A stretch of 64,000 nucleotides of DNA from the NCBI GenBank assembly GCA_003049485.1, contig PYST01000119.1, positions 1 through 64,000 of the forward strand. The letters run 5' to 3'. Made by a program: the position numbers and the translations under genes. The stretch comes from Ophioceras dolichostomum. Taxonomy: Eukaryota; Ascomycota; Sordariomycetes; Magnaporthales; Ophioceraceae. The notes beneath the pieces were generated by a model. It was not told the DNA's origin, searched no databases, and saw nothing but the letters and a program-made list of their open reading frames with translations. This document shows, piece after piece, positions 45,954-56,346 of the stretch; position 1 is the first letter of the stretch, and each line of letters starts with the position of its first letter.

Positions 45954-48636
45954 AAGGGAGAAGATGGCGCAGTGAAACCAATGACAGTCTGTCCTGACTG
46001 GTGGATGATTGGATGGCAGGACGGCTGGCTAGGTGGATAAAGCACCGCCCGCCCGTGGGAGGATGTAGTAGAGTAATTACAGGAGTCGGAGCTCAACGGC
46101 GGATGAGGGGAAGGGTTTTGCATTTCCAGTGCTAAACTTGACGTATCAAGGAGGGGTTGTGAGAGTATCTGCACAACTGGTACCAAAATGCGGCTCTGGA
46201 AGGGTGATTGGGTCTGGGTGTGGGCCGGAGTGTGAGAATACAGGGTCTCCTTTCGGGTTGGCCTCCTCGAGGCACTCACTGCTTGTAACAGCTGTTGTGA
46301 ACTTGTGGCGTCTGTTAGTTAGCCGACGTTGGGTCTGTCTTGGTCTGTGACGACCGGTGCTGTTCCTCCCAAGATTCGTCTCCATAGGTTATAGAGCAGA
46401 CAAGCCCCAACTGTAGGATCATGGGAGGGAGTCTGAGGCCGGGCAGGACCTTGCGCCTAACCAGTGGTGGTGGAAGGCCCCTTGGTAGTATAACATGTCG
46501 GCGAGGAATGACATGCCTGTGCGGTCGGTTTTGCTTAACTCCGACGGGGTGCAGACAGAACCGGCCGGTGAGTCGATATCACAGTGACACCCTAGCTCAG
46601 CCCAGTGATAGGGCTATCAGAAGGATTTCACATGCTACCCCGCGCACACTCCGTCCCGGCGCTATCCTGTCCTCGGGTGGTTTGGTCTGGCTTGGCCTGA
46701 AGACAGTTAGTCCCCTCCCTCGGTCGAGCATTAAGTCGGCGCACCCTCAAGACTTCCTAGCATGACTGCGACCGGGCACCTTGACGTTGGTAGGTAATTT
46801 CATGCTAGCACCACCGTGTTGGTAAGTGCCGTCCTTCAATCATCGAATGTCGAGGCCATTAAATATTTTCCCCATCGCTATATGCACGTCCATGCATGGC
46901 AGGTTCGATTTAAGTCGGTCCCGAGCCCAACCAGAGAGGCCATGGACCACACCACGGGTCGGGGCCAAGTCCTGACCACGACGCCGGGTCCAGGACCCAC
47001 GGACACGAAGTGGCCTAACGGTTCCCCGCGTTGGGGGCCCTGGTTGGGGGCCGCCCTGTATCACAATTTTGTTACCCGTGACCCATGTCCTGGACCCGAG
47101 AGTGGGGTTGCGGCTTACGGCTCAGAAGGACCTTGCAGATGAGAAGAAACTCCCACAGTCATTGCGGGATCATAAGCTTCCTGTCGGGCTTCAGGGGATA
47201 GCGCTTGATCACGAACGGAGACGGAATCTAACTGAGCCAGACGAGGAATAAATTTATAGGTGCAACCCCTAAGCTTGGAAAGAAAACCGGAGTACTTCGT
47301 ACCTCCACCCCAGAACCACGTCGAGCCGGGCAAACCCCAAGCAGCTGACAGTGGCCACCCCCCAAGTCAAAAGAGGGCACAGCTGTGACAGCCACATGCA
47401 TGGTTCGACGCCACCAGATCCCTTGAAAGTTGAAACACACAACCCACGACAACCACTACTGCCACCAACAACATGGCTACCAAAGTACCATCAGGGTTCA
47501 GGCGAAAAAGACGTACAACTCGGCGCATGTGGCTGATTCCCGGTCGAACTCGTCTCTCAAAAAACAGCCACGGTGAACAACATGGGTACCTAACTACTAA
47601 GTACCTACAAGGTACCTGCCTAGCTCTAATATTCCGCCGCATTATCCCCCTAAGGCTTTTTCTTTCCTGAAAGAATTCTACGTCACAGCGGCTATCACTA
47701 GTATTCAGCCGTAATCTCCCATGCGATAACTACACCCACGCCCATGGACCATTCACTTGACCCTTGGTTTTCTGTGCCTCCCGGGAGGCCATAAGCAACG
47801 GCCATGGACCGACTCGACTCGGACTCCGCACACGACAAGGCAAGCCCAGCCGGGGACGAAATGACAGGTAATGACTGAGGTGTCCGGCCGGCATGGCCGT
47901 CGACTCGGGCAGCCGGCGGTGTGGACCTTGGTCATATATGTTGGTGACCACGTCGTTTACCAGACATAAGGTGAGGCTGGTCGACGAAGCAACGAGGAGG
48001 CCAGGGGGACAGACTAGGCTCAAACACGGCCAACAGCTGCCAGACTGTCCTAATGTTTCAATGCTCTCATCGCCGTTGTAAGCTGTTGTTGCTTTCATGG
48101 CCTACAAACCTAGCCTCGTCCTAACCGAGCCCTACTCAGGTATGCCCCCTTTCGGGCATCTATACGCGGTAAGCATCAGTTGTCCTTCTCACCAACGAGC
48201 GCTACATGCCAACCACGACAATGTGAGACTGGTCTAGGCCAAATCTGAGGGACGGTGAGGTTGGAGAAAGCAGATGAGATAAGTAGTAGTACGTATCTAT
48301 GTAGTAGTAAGCACATCTGTCGACCTGAGTTGTTCATTCACCATCCTAGTCACTCTTCCAGCTATAAAGCCTCAGTTCACCGTCACCAAAACAAAACATC
48401 TGCTCCAACTGCTGTTCTCCTCTCCTCCACATCCAACTGCCCAATTATATCTCACCCCTTCCCAGGAATCCTCTCCCGTCGAGCTTCCCTTGGCGTACTA
48501 GCAGGTCTAGTGCTGTTCCCATCCATCCCCAGCCCACCCTCTCTCGTAAGCGCTTGCAGGTCAAGCCTCTTTCTCGTCTTCGCACATCTCACAAGGCCTA
48601 TCATCTCCAATACTCCTCACCCTTCAGCGCTAGACA
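45954..48636. other. gene-poor region of 2.7 kb
   Basis: No supported gene. A 12-bp exact inverted repeat, CGGGTCCAGGAC at 46985-46996 and its complement at 47087-47098, encloses 90 bp. Short GGTACC-rich stretches occur near 47584-47612. A TATAAA at 48363-48368 lies about 270 bases before the DnaJ-type gene. Confidence 0.55.
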
Positions 48637-49170
48637 ATGCCAAACCACGGCACCTCCGACCGCAGCCGCAAATCCACCAGCAACAGAGACACCGGCGGAG
48701 GCAGCCATCGCACCAGCGCCCCCACCACCGCCTCACCCTCCCGCCGAGCCAACGCAACACCCAGCGGCTCCAACTGGACCAACACCCCCTCGCGAACCCG
48801 CGACCCGCGCCGCGGCGTCGGCCACGACCCCGGGCCAAACCCGTACCCGGACCCGAACGAGGAAGGGATCCCCATCCCGCGCGATTGCACCGCGTGCGGC
48901 AACACCGGGTGGGTGACGAGGAGCGTCGTCCAGCCGGGCTACAAGGAGTGCAGCAAGTGCTACGGCGTGGGGACGGCGGACCCCTACGACGCGAAGCGCG
49001 TCAAGAAGACCTGCTGCAACAAGAAGAGCTGCAGGAACTGCGACGGCGATGGGTGGTACTACATCTACGTGTGCACCAAGTGTGAGGGCGCGGGCAAGAC
49101 TTGGGATGACAGGAGGAGAGTCAGCACGAGGGTGCCTTGTACTTGCAACCCTACTAGGATTGGGGAGTAG
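48637..49170 (+). CDS. DnaJ-type Cys-rich zinc-finger protein without a J domain
   Basis: Single exon of 177 residues. The first 80 are Ser/Thr/Pro/Arg-rich and probably disordered. The rest has four CxxC pairs in the spacing of the DnaJ cysteine-rich domain: CTACGNTGW, CSKCYGVG, CRNCDGDGW and CTKCEGAG. A further CNKKSC and a final CTC also occur. DnaJ cysteine-rich domains bind two zinc ions and non-native protein segments. No J domain or HPD tripeptide is present, so this is not a complete Hsp40; small fungal proteins with only this finger exist but their role is unclear. The start at 48637 is the only ATG in frame near the coding signal. Confidence 0.82.
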   Translation: MPNHGTSDRSRKSTSNRDTGGGSHRTSAPTTASPSRRANATPSGSNWTNTPSRTRDPRRGVGHDPGPNPYPDPNEEGIPIPRDCTACGNTGWVTRSVVQPGYKECSKCYGVGTADPYDAKRVKKTCCNKKSCRNCDGDGWYYIYVCTKCEGAGKTWDDRRRVSTRVPCTCNPTRIGE

Positions 49171-49870
49171 CAAGGGGACTGGACTGGGCTGGGCTGGGGG
49201 ACAAAAAGGGGGAGAGGGGGTCAGAGATGGGATTCGAAGATTATATTACCTACTATGGAGGAAGCTACCCACCTACCTAACCTGGGCTGGTCCCCAGGCT
49301 CACTGGATGTGAGGGCGGAGGACTTGGCGGGGGCCATGGGAACATTCGACCCTTGAGCGGCGGATGACCTCTCTGGTACCTGGGAGTAAATAACGTGGCA
49401 TGATTGCCTATTCTATTTCAGGCAAGTTAATAGTTACTGGCTGCTGGCAGTCTGTGGCTTGGCTCCAGGAACAGGATACCAACAATAATAGCGTGTTCCA
49501 AGAGAGCGTGAAAAGTCACCACCAGAGTGGTATCATACAGGGCGAGTGTGTGTCGGCAATCACTTATGTAATTCGGGTTTCGCAGCAACTGGACATGGTA
49601 CCTACCTAGGTAGGTACCTAGGTACCCATCGAGCTCTACTGGAGAAGTAACGTCTAGGTTGTTCCCCCTCCTTTGCATGTAAACACCGTAACCCTACCCA
49701 GTACTAACCTTAGCGCCCATCGTCTTATTATACACTTTAAAGCTAGTAGTTAGTCGTGGTGTGCTTCTTCAGTGGCATCGTCGTGCGTGCTTGCCCAGAG
49801 TCAGCCACTCCACTCTCCCTCTCTCACGCGACGATTACTAGCAACCCTCCCTACCGGCTTGCGATCCAAT
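49171..49870. other. intergenic region with a palindrome
   Basis: 3' flank of the DnaJ-type gene. A perfect 22-bp palindrome lies at 49597-49618. No gene seen. Confidence 0.6.
49597..49618. repeat. 22-bp perfect palindrome of GGTACCTACC type
   Basis: The first half is GGTACCTACCT and the second its exact complement, followed at once by another TAGGTACC. It could extrude a hairpin. ACCTACCTAGG-type repeats are common in Sordariomycete intergenic DNA; here it may be a remnant of a mobile element. Confidence 0.6.
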
Positions 49871-49882
49871 TTGCCTACACCT

Positions 49883-50030
49883 TCTCCAGCCGCGTCACAA
49901 TATCAGGCTGCACATCCACCAGGACCCTCAGTATTTCCTCCCACGTCTGCTTCATGAACGCTGCGTCCTGGGCCAGGTCGCCTAGTCTGAGATCGGGCCG
50001 AAACGTCTTGTCAGAAATTTCTTCTTCTCC
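49883..50030 (-). other. candidate terminal exon of the SDR gene, out of phase
   Basis: Minus-strand block reading ISDKTFRPDLRLGDLAQ and then FMKQTWEEILRVL before a stop. It resembles the usual C-terminus of SDRs of this type (an alpha helix with WxEILxVL). Join phase with the upstream exon does not work as read. Confidence 0.5.
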
Positions 50031-50114
50031 CTAGTCCACACCGTCCCCCTAAAATCAAGGGCGTTTCTTCTAAAGCACAAACGAGAAAGAAAGAGAAATG
50101 GAAGGAAAAAAAGC

Positions 50115-51098
50115 TCACGGATATAAAGCGTCATTGTGCCAAAACCCCCCATGTCCCTCCCTCCCCAACGCAGTGGCGCTCACGAGCGTTCGCGCGCCTT
50201 CCTCTGCGGACCGTGCGAACACGGCCTGGAACGCCAGGGTCGGGATCCGCACGGCCCCGCTGAAGTTGCGGCCCAGGTCGGTGCGGCACAGCGCGGGACA
50301 GCACGTGTTCACGACGACTTCTGAGGCTCTCCCCGATGAAGAAAAAGAAGAAGGCGAAAGGCTTACTCCCCGCGCGATCGCCTGCGCAGCCGCCATGCCG
50401 AGCAGCTTCACCATCGAGTAGTTCCGGCGCGGGTCGTAGGTCGCCTCGTCGTTCGCGGCGCGGAGGAGGCTGCCGGTGTGAGACGCAAGCAAGGCTGGAG
50501 TGACCTCGTAGTGCGCGATTGAGTTTGTGAAAGTGAGGTGTGTGGTGGGGGACGGGGAGGCGCGGAGGAGCGGGAGGAGCAGGATGGCGAGGTAGGTCGT
50601 GGACAGGACGTTCACCTGGACGGCTTGTTCGTATCCTGGCGACTCGGTTGCACGGACGAAGGTTGGGTTGCCGAGGCCGGCGTTCAGGAGAGCGACGTCG
50701 AGGTGGCGGGTCAGAGCGGCGAGAGAGGCGACGAAGGGCGGGACTGAGGCGAAGGACAGCAGATCGAGGGGCAGGACGTGGATGCGGGATGCGGGCATAG
50801 ACGAGAGTCGCGCGATCTCGCTCCGGGCGGCCTCGCCCTTGGGCACGCTGCGGACGCCGAGGATCAGCGTCGAGCAGCCGAGCTGCGCGTACTTGATGGA
50901 TGCTTGCAGCCCGAGGCCTGTGTTGGCGCCGGTCACGAGGACGGTCTTGCCGGCGAAGGAGACGGTGGGGTCCGCGGGCGGGCTGCGGGCTGCGTGCCAC
51001 ATGCGGGTGAGGGTGCTGTTGAACGTTCGGGGAGGAGGTGCCGTGTTGCTTGGGTTTACTGGGGTGGTGGGAGCGGTGGCTGGGAGATTGGAGGCCAT
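50115..51098 (-). CDS. short-chain dehydrogenase/reductase; 3' end uncertain
   Basis: NAD(P)-dependent oxidoreductase of the classical SDR family, related to fungal retinol-dehydrogenase-like proteins; substrate unknown. The ATG at 51098 is chosen since the frame upstream has no better start. Visible motifs are the cofactor loop TGANTGLG, DVALLNAG, the catalytic Ser in FTNSIAHYE, YSMVK (Tyr and Lys) and NTCCPALCRTDLGR. The frame stops at 50115 after HGGFWHNDALYP, where similar proteins have more sequence. A candidate final exon lies at about 49883-50030 (reading from ISDKTFRPDLRL to TRLEKV). A donor GTGAGC sits exactly at DALYP, but this exon is not in phase with it via the best acceptor. Thus the tail is either truncated or the assembly or my splice reading is off by a base. 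The SDR core is 327 residues. Confidence 0.85.
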   Translation of the reverse strand: MASNLPATAPTTPVNPSNTAPPPRTFNSTLTRMWHAARSPPADPTVSFAGKTVLVTGANTGLGLQASIKYAQLGCSTLILGVRSVPKGEAARSEIARLSSMPASRIHVLPLDLLSFASVPPFVASLAALTRHLDVALLNAGLGNPTFVRATESPGYEQAVQVNVLSTTYLAILLLPLLRASPSPTTHLTFTNSIAHYEVTPALLASHTGSLLRAANDEATYDPRRNYSMVKLLGMAAAQAIARGVSLSPSSFSSSGRASEVVVNTCCPALCRTDLGRNFSGAVRIPTLAFQAVFARSAEEGARTLVSATALGREGHGGFWHNDALYP

Positions 51099-51988
51099 GA
51101 TTGATCTGGCGTGAGAGCCCTGAAGACGTTTTGTTCTGGTCTCGGAAATAGCAATTGGCTGTCGGTGGCGACTGGGCACGTTAGGATGTGACTCAGGGGT
51201 AGGTAGACACAGTGTGATGGGATTTTCAGTCTTTCGTGGAAAGTCAAATACTATGCCTTGAAACTCCAATACGAAAGATCGCAACTGTCAACTGCGGGAC
51301 TGACACGTGCTATATATGTCGCGCTCTCGATGTAGACCTGTGTGTACGAGATATTTCGGTCTGTAAGTGGAGACCCGCCGCTGCTAACAGTGATATGTAG
51401 TCTTGCGGACCCAATTCCAGGGTACGTGGGCTCATCAAAATTAGGGCAAGTTGCACGCGTGTTTCCAAAATCTGGAAGGATATCGAAGATTGATGAGACA
51501 ACGGACAACTGCGCCATTGTAAACGGGTACACTGTTTGGAATCGGAGCCGCCGATTATGGTTAAGTGTCCACAACGGCAGGGGTGCTCCCCAAGTGGAAG
51601 CCAACTGGCTGCGGAGACTGTCCGGGCGGAGCTCCGCCCGGCTAGGCTCACATCCAGCAGCGCGACCCGGCGACTTAGACGGGGGCGGAACATTCCCCTT
51701 CACTCTGCCCCTTGCCCGGGGAAGCTGATAAATGATGAATAGTATTTTTTTCGACTTTGTTCGCCGGGAGGATTGGGGTTTGGACACATCCTGTAATGCA
51801 TTTGTAGAGAGATGATGTTAAGATCAGCCCAACAGCTTAAGTAACTCGGTGGCGCCAACAAGCCAATTAACTACCAGTGAAATATACTTGACTGACTTGG
51901 CGCGATTCTTTACATAAAGGGTATATAGATGAGTTTATCCTCATTAGATTGGGAGTTATCAGAACAGTCCCCAGTTTCCCACTCCAAC
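51099..51988. other. intergenic region between two minus-strand genes
   Basis: Promoter of the SDR gene and 3' flank of the CFEM-like gene. The SDR frame extends upstream to 51284 without an ATG. No other gene was seen. Confidence 0.55.
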
Positions 51989-52744
51989 CTAAGACTCGAG
52001 TTCAGGGTGCGCCGTATCATCTGCCAGTACTTTCTCCTTCACCACAGGACGGGTTTGCGTCTTTCCCTTCTTCTTCCGCAGCTGAGCCCACAGCGTCAGG
52101 GCTGCAATCAGCAGGCTGGGGATGCCCACGCCCAGGCTAGCCGCCAGCGCGATGACGTCCGACTGGCTCAGCCCGCCCTTGGCCCCATCGGCCCCCGTCT
52201 GCCCCGTCGTCTGAGCAGTCCCGTCCGGCGCCGTCGTCTCAGCCGGCAACGGACCACGATCGTTCGTCGTCGAGGCCCCTGACGCAGTAGGTTTCGCCGA
52301 AGTCTTCGTCGTGACGGCGACGGCGACGTTGGCAGTAGCGCAGTAACCCCCGTAGATCGACAGCATCTTCGTGGCCTCTCCGCTCCAGTCGGCCACGTTT
52401 GCGGCGCACCGCGAGCTGACGCACTCATTGAGGTACGACGTCACGAAGCTGGCGTAGTCGGAGGAGCAGAGGCAGCCGTTGACGGGGGAGCAGCCGCAGC
52501 CCAGCCCGATGCCGAGGTCTTGGTAGCCGGCGACGCCGCAGGGGAGCACGCCGTTGTAGGCGAGGCAGCCCACGGCGCAGGCGCGGCCGGTGCTGTAGTC
52601 GGATGTGCTCCGGATGGTGGCGGGGGCGGATGGGCCGGCGGTGATTTTTTGGGTGGCGGCGAGGGGGGAGATGAGGATGAGGAGGTGGATGCGAATGAGA
52701 GTGTGGATGAGCCGATGTAAGGGTGAGGGTCGTCGTTGGTCCAT
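51989..52744 (-). CDS. single-pass surface protein with CFEM-like Cys-rich ectodomain
   Basis: Protein of 251 residues starting at the ATG at 52744. A signal peptide or anchor covers about residues 10-31 (LIHTLIRIHLLILISPLAA). A Cys-rich domain at about 50-135 follows, with CAVGC, PCG, GCGC, GCLCSSDYASF, NECVSSRC and GYC; the order CxxxC ... CxC ... CLC ... C ... C recalls CFEM domains, which in fungi bind haem or act at the surface. A Thr/Ser/Ala-rich linker follows, then one membrane segment (about 205-225, VIALAASLGVGIPSLLIAALTLW) with a basic stop-transfer RKKKGK. A short cytosolic tail ends the protein. CFEM assignment is by pattern only; a different Cys-rich surface module is possible. 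No intron needed. Confidence 0.72.
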   Translation of the reverse strand: MDQRRPSPLHRLIHTLIRIHLLILISPLAATQKITAGPSAPATIRSTSDYSTGRACAVGCLAYNGVLPCGVAGYQDLGIGLGCGCSPVNGCLCSSDYASFVTSYLNECVSSRCAANVADWSGEATKMLSIYGGYCATANVAVAVTTKTSAKPTASGASTTNDRGPLPAETTAPDGTAQTTGQTGADGAKGGLSQSDVIALAASLGVGIPSLLIAALTLWAQLRKKKGKTQTRPVVKEKVLADDTAHPELES

Positions 52745-53575
52745 GTTGAGTTTTGGTTGATATGCTGGAAAGTGGTGGGAAGAGCGATTGGAAAGTGATG
52801 AGATATTAGGGTGGGAAGCGGGGGAGGATGTGGTGTCGACGTGAGAATGCTACGGATATCTCGAGCGATCTGAGTGAGTGTATCATCTGTGAAAGATGGT
52901 TTTGCTCGACACGAAGAGAAATATGTACGAGGAGCGCCGTGGAATAGTGTTAAAGAGACCTCAAATATCTGGGAATTGGGGCCCCTGAAGAATCTCATAG
53001 CTACTACCAAGGTATGCCCGTATGCTCGTGTCCTCCAGTAGCTCCTTGGCAAATCCCGATGAGGCAATCTAGCAAGTGTGCGGCTGAAATCATATATCTG
53101 TGCCGGGCACCTCTCCGCATCTCTTCGGAGATCCCTGCGACTAAGGGGGAGCTAGTTCGCGGTATACGCCCCCCTAGTGTCCTCCCGGCTCCTTGGCGCC
53201 TCCTGGCTCCCGACAACCGACCTAACCAGCCCAATCCCCTTTCTGCCCCCCTTGGCCAGCTGTTATTGGAAAAGAGAGAAGAGAACTATTTGAATGAGTG
53301 TATTGAAGAGCCCCTGCCCTTCTTATTCTGTCTATCTACAGAGTGAATGGACGGTCTTTTATAGACCTCTAGAGTGGAGAGATGAATCACGTCGAAGGTC
53401 ATAGAAGCTATTATCAAGCATCGTTCTAGAACATCATAGAAGTCCATAGAACCTTCGGGCAGTTGGTAGAATCTTCTGACAGCTGTAACCTCCACCTACT
53501 CATTGCCCCGATGGCTCCTACTCCTTCCCGGCAACAGTATATGCCCCCTATACCGAACGTCGTGCCATTCGCAAC
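52745..53575. other. intergenic region with a possible solo LTR
   Basis: Promoter of the CFEM-like gene on the left. The right part is AT-richer than its neighbours and contains the repeat-like segment described at 53261-53481. No gene seen. Confidence 0.5.
53261..53481. mobile_element. possible solo LTR remnant (copia-type ends)
   Basis: A 221-bp AT-rich block starts TGTTATTGG and ends CTTCTGACA, so it has TGT..ACA ends. Its interior contains ACTATTTGAATGAGTGTATT and several TAGAA/TAGAAC echoes, unlike nearby GC-rich DNA. No clear 5-bp target duplication was found. Confidence 0.3.
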
Positions 53576-54340
53576 CTACTTCGCCTCTGCCAATTCAGCC
53601 TCAAGAGCATCAGCCATGTCCCCCAGCGTATCAAACTGCCAATCGCCAACGATCTCCTCCCCATCACCAGCTTTTCCTCCTCCCCCATTTCCCCCAATCG
53701 TCGACCCAGGCCTCCTAATCCAGCAACTGTAGTACCCCATCCTCCTCGCCGGCCGACAGTCGTGATGCTGCGAGACGGCAGTCTGGATGACCCCTTCCTT
53801 GCCCACTCCGAATCTGTCGTGCACCTCTCGGAGCATGTACTCGAAGTTGCGCGGGTCGGGCTTGTACGACCCGATGTCCTCCGCGGTGAGGACCAGGTCG
53901 AAGTTGACGCCCGACAGGGCCAGCGCGTTAGTGGCAGAGAACGAGGCCCGGTCCACGTTGGAGAGCACCACGAGCTTGAAGTGTTGTTGGAGGCGGTGCA
54001 GCGCGGAAACCGCGTCCGGGAACGCGGGCCAGGTCGCGATGCTGGCGCCGAATGCGGAGCACTCTTCCGCCGTGGGCGGACGGGCGGTCAAGTTGAGCTC
54101 GGCGGCGAGGTGGGGAAGGATCATGGAGAGGAGCTCAGGGTAAGGCATAGAGGGAGTTTTCAACTGCTGGGCGCGCTCGACTTTGTCGAGGGTGGAGAGG
54201 AGCTGGGGGCGGGTGATGGACGATGAGGCGTTGTTGTCGTCGAGGAGGGGCTGGAGGAAGGCGAGGATGGTGTCCTCCCAGTTTATGAGGGTACCGTAGA
54301 CGTCGAAGGTCAGGACTTGGAAGTCTTTGAGGTTGGGCAT
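53576..54340 (-). CDS. HAD-superfamily hydrolase (haloacid dehalogenase type II-like)
   Basis: Single exon of 254 residues from the ATG at 54340; the open frame upstream has only a TTG. HAD motifs are visible: LTFDVYGTLINWE (motif I, nucleophile Asp), VVLSNVD (motif II), and SYKPDPRNFEYML (motif III Lys). The region usually holding motif IV reads TAVSQHHDCRPARRMGYYSCWIRR, matching the helix-turn of fungal dehalogenase-like proteins. The helical cap between motifs I and II contains WPAFPDAVSALHRLQ. A Gly-rich insert follows the fold near residue 215. The class suggests a phosphatase or 2-haloacid dehalogenase; substrate not predictable. Confidence 0.88.
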   Translation of the reverse strand: MPNLKDFQVLTFDVYGTLINWEDTILAFLQPLLDDNNASSSITRPQLLSTLDKVERAQQLKTPSMPYPELLSMILPHLAAELNLTARPPTAEECSAFGASIATWPAFPDAVSALHRLQQHFKLVVLSNVDRASFSATNALALSGVNFDLVLTAEDIGSYKPDPRNFEYMLREVHDRFGVGKEGVIQTAVSQHHDCRPARRMGYYSCWIRRPGSTIGGNGGGGKAGDGEEIVGDWQFDTLGDMADALEAELAEAK

Positions 54341-55038
54341 AGTGTCGTCGTCGCCGCCGTTTTGGTCGTTGTCGCCCAAACTGTTCCGTTGAGTACCAGA
54401 CTGAGGTGGTTAGCTCAGAGGCGGAGGACGATGAGAAAGTGCGAGGTCGGAAAGTGATCACTCAGTCTGGTGAGTAAGTAACATGAATAAGATGCGGTGA
54501 TGATCTCAAAGCTTTCGTGCGAATGTGCTCTGCATGCGGAACGCAAGGTTAAAAATTGCGACAAGGCAGACTGATAGCGTGGCTTTTATATCGGAGAGGG
54601 ATGCCTGATTAGAAGTGTTGCCGTGAAGATCACAATTCAGGGCCCGCCCTTTCACTTATAAGACGGGATAGACAGGATGTGAAGGTGGGAGCTGACGAAG
54701 CTCCTGGCTGGCTGCAAGCTGCAACCCCCGCACTTGAGCACATCATCCCTTTGGTGCCGATCAGCTGCTCATGACCCGGCCTTTACGGTGTCTGCATCTC
54801 CCATCTTTAAACGTTCTCAACGTGCTCCTACTGCAACGTCGTGTCGTGCCTCTGTGACAATAGTGGTAAGCGAGCGGTTCTCTGTGGTACCTGGCCTTGC
54901 CGCCAGCAAGCAAGCAGGTGGCTAACCAACCGGAAAATCGATGGCTTTCTAGCAGCTAAGAGAGGTTAAAAACTCTCCATAGGGAAATACCATATGTTTT
55001 ACAGATAACGTCTATTCTGGATGTAAAATTCCTCAGCT
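54341..55038. other. intergenic region, no gene seen
   Basis: HAD-gene promoter and 3' flank of the acetyltransferase gene. Nothing further could be supported. Confidence 0.6.
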
Positions 55039-56346
55039 TCAGCACCACCCAAACTTATCGTTCGCAACCCACTCCACCTCCTTCCCATTACCGCCATCAT
55101 CACCATCGCCACCACCATACCACATCAAGCTCGCGATGCTCTCCTCTTCCCTCACAACCAAGCTCCCTCCCCCGCACCTTTCCACCAACTCCTTCACATT
55201 CCCGCACGGATTCCACAGTTGCACCTCGCTGCACAACCACTCCCCCGCCTCCCTCCTCGCAAGCTCCACGATCCCCCTGAAGCCCTCCACCTGCGCCTCG
55301 GACAGCCCATTCCCATCGTCTCCTTCGACGACAACGCGCAAGATGTGCAGAGTATTGTCGCCCGGCTTCGCGAGCCCGCCGTAATACCCCCTCGACCAAA
55401 CGGCCCACACGCGCTGGCCGACCGGTAGAGAAGCGGTAATGGCGCCCCGGACCGAGGGCGTGCGCTTGTCCGGGAAGACGTGCGAGCACATGAAGTCTTC
55501 GCGGTGGAGGTGCCAGAGCATCGTGTCGGTGTCTGGGAGGAGCGCCACGGCTGGCCGGCTTGTGGCGGATGCGATGTGTGGGAGAGAGTCGAGGAGGACT
55601 GACTCGTCGGTGGCGCAGAGGGACGGGAGGTCGTTCTTCGTTAGGGGCTGCACGGAGCTGCTGAGGGTGGCGGAGGAGGAGTCGGGAGTGGATGATTCTG
55701 CTGATGCTGATAATGCTGATGGTGATCCCGACACAGGCGTCCACGAGACATGCGTGCTCTCGTACGGCGGCCAGCCGTGCTTGGCGTAGAACCCCTTGCC
55801 GATATCAGAATACAGCACCGAGAACAGTGGGGCGGCGTCGTCGTCGCCTTTCGCTGCGCCGTTGCCGTTGACTGGTACTCCGCCGGAGCTCTCGTGGGGT
55901 CTGCTGCCGGCATCAAGCCGCCAAGCTCGCAGCGCAGAGCCCAGCTCCCGCATCATCCGGCTGGCATAACCCTGGCCTCGGAACTCGGGAGCAGTGAAGA
56001 CGCTGCCGATCCCGAACGCCACTCCCTCCTTCACAGCAGAAGTTTCCGCATTGTTGTTGGGGGAGGAAACGACGGCGCTTTTGCGAAGCGTGTCGCACGA
56101 CGACAGTACCGGACGCTCGTCGGGAGGCAAAGACGAGTCCGTCAGAATCCAGCTCTGCAGCCGACCGTTTGTCGAGCCGGGGATGGTCGTGATGTATTCC
56201 TCGCGTGCGAGGTAGTCCGAGTGCGAGAGGGCGGGGCCCCAGTTCGCGTGAGTGAGTGACCAGGTGCGGCGGCGCTCGGAGGGGGTGGGGTGGGTGAGGA
56301 TTAGGGTTGGGGAGGAGGCCGAGGGGAGGGAGTCCAGGGAGCCCAT
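55039..56346 (-). CDS. GNAT acetyltransferase, LYC1 (lysine acetyltransferase)-like
   Basis: Protein of 435 residues. The start is the ATG at 56346 (MGSLDSL); codons further up begin only with TTG. The N-terminal half is a GNAT domain: LREE-like text is replaced by THANWGPALSHSDYLAREEYI, and the acetyl-CoA loop is visible in IGSVFTAPEFRGQGYASRMMRELG (the RGQGYA motif). VLYSDIGKGFYAKHGWPPYES follows, as in the fungal LYC1 family. The C-terminal half has DTDTMLWHLHREDFMCSHVF and the block WAVWSRGYYGG, also typical. LYC1 of Yarrowia acetylates free lysine in lysine catabolism; that role here is inference. Two Ser/Ala-rich inserts separate the blocks. Confidence 0.82.
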   Translation of the reverse strand: MGSLDSLPSASSPTLILTHPTPSERRRTWSLTHANWGPALSHSDYLAREEYITTIPGSTNGRLQSWILTDSSLPPDERPVLSSCDTLRKSAVVSSPNNNAETSAVKEGVAFGIGSVFTAPEFRGQGYASRMMRELGSALRAWRLDAGSRPHESSGGVPVNGNGAAKGDDDAAPLFSVLYSDIGKGFYAKHGWPPYESTHVSWTPVSGSPSALSASAESSTPDSSSATLSSSVQPLTKNDLPSLCATDESVLLDSLPHIASATSRPAVALLPDTDTMLWHLHREDFMCSHVFPDKRTPSVRGAITASLPVGQRVWAVWSRGYYGGLAKPGDNTLHILRVVVEGDDGNGLSEAQVEGFRGIVELARREAGEWLCSEVQLWNPCGNVKELVERCGGGSLVVREEESIASLMWYGGGDGDDGGNGKEVEWVANDKFGWC

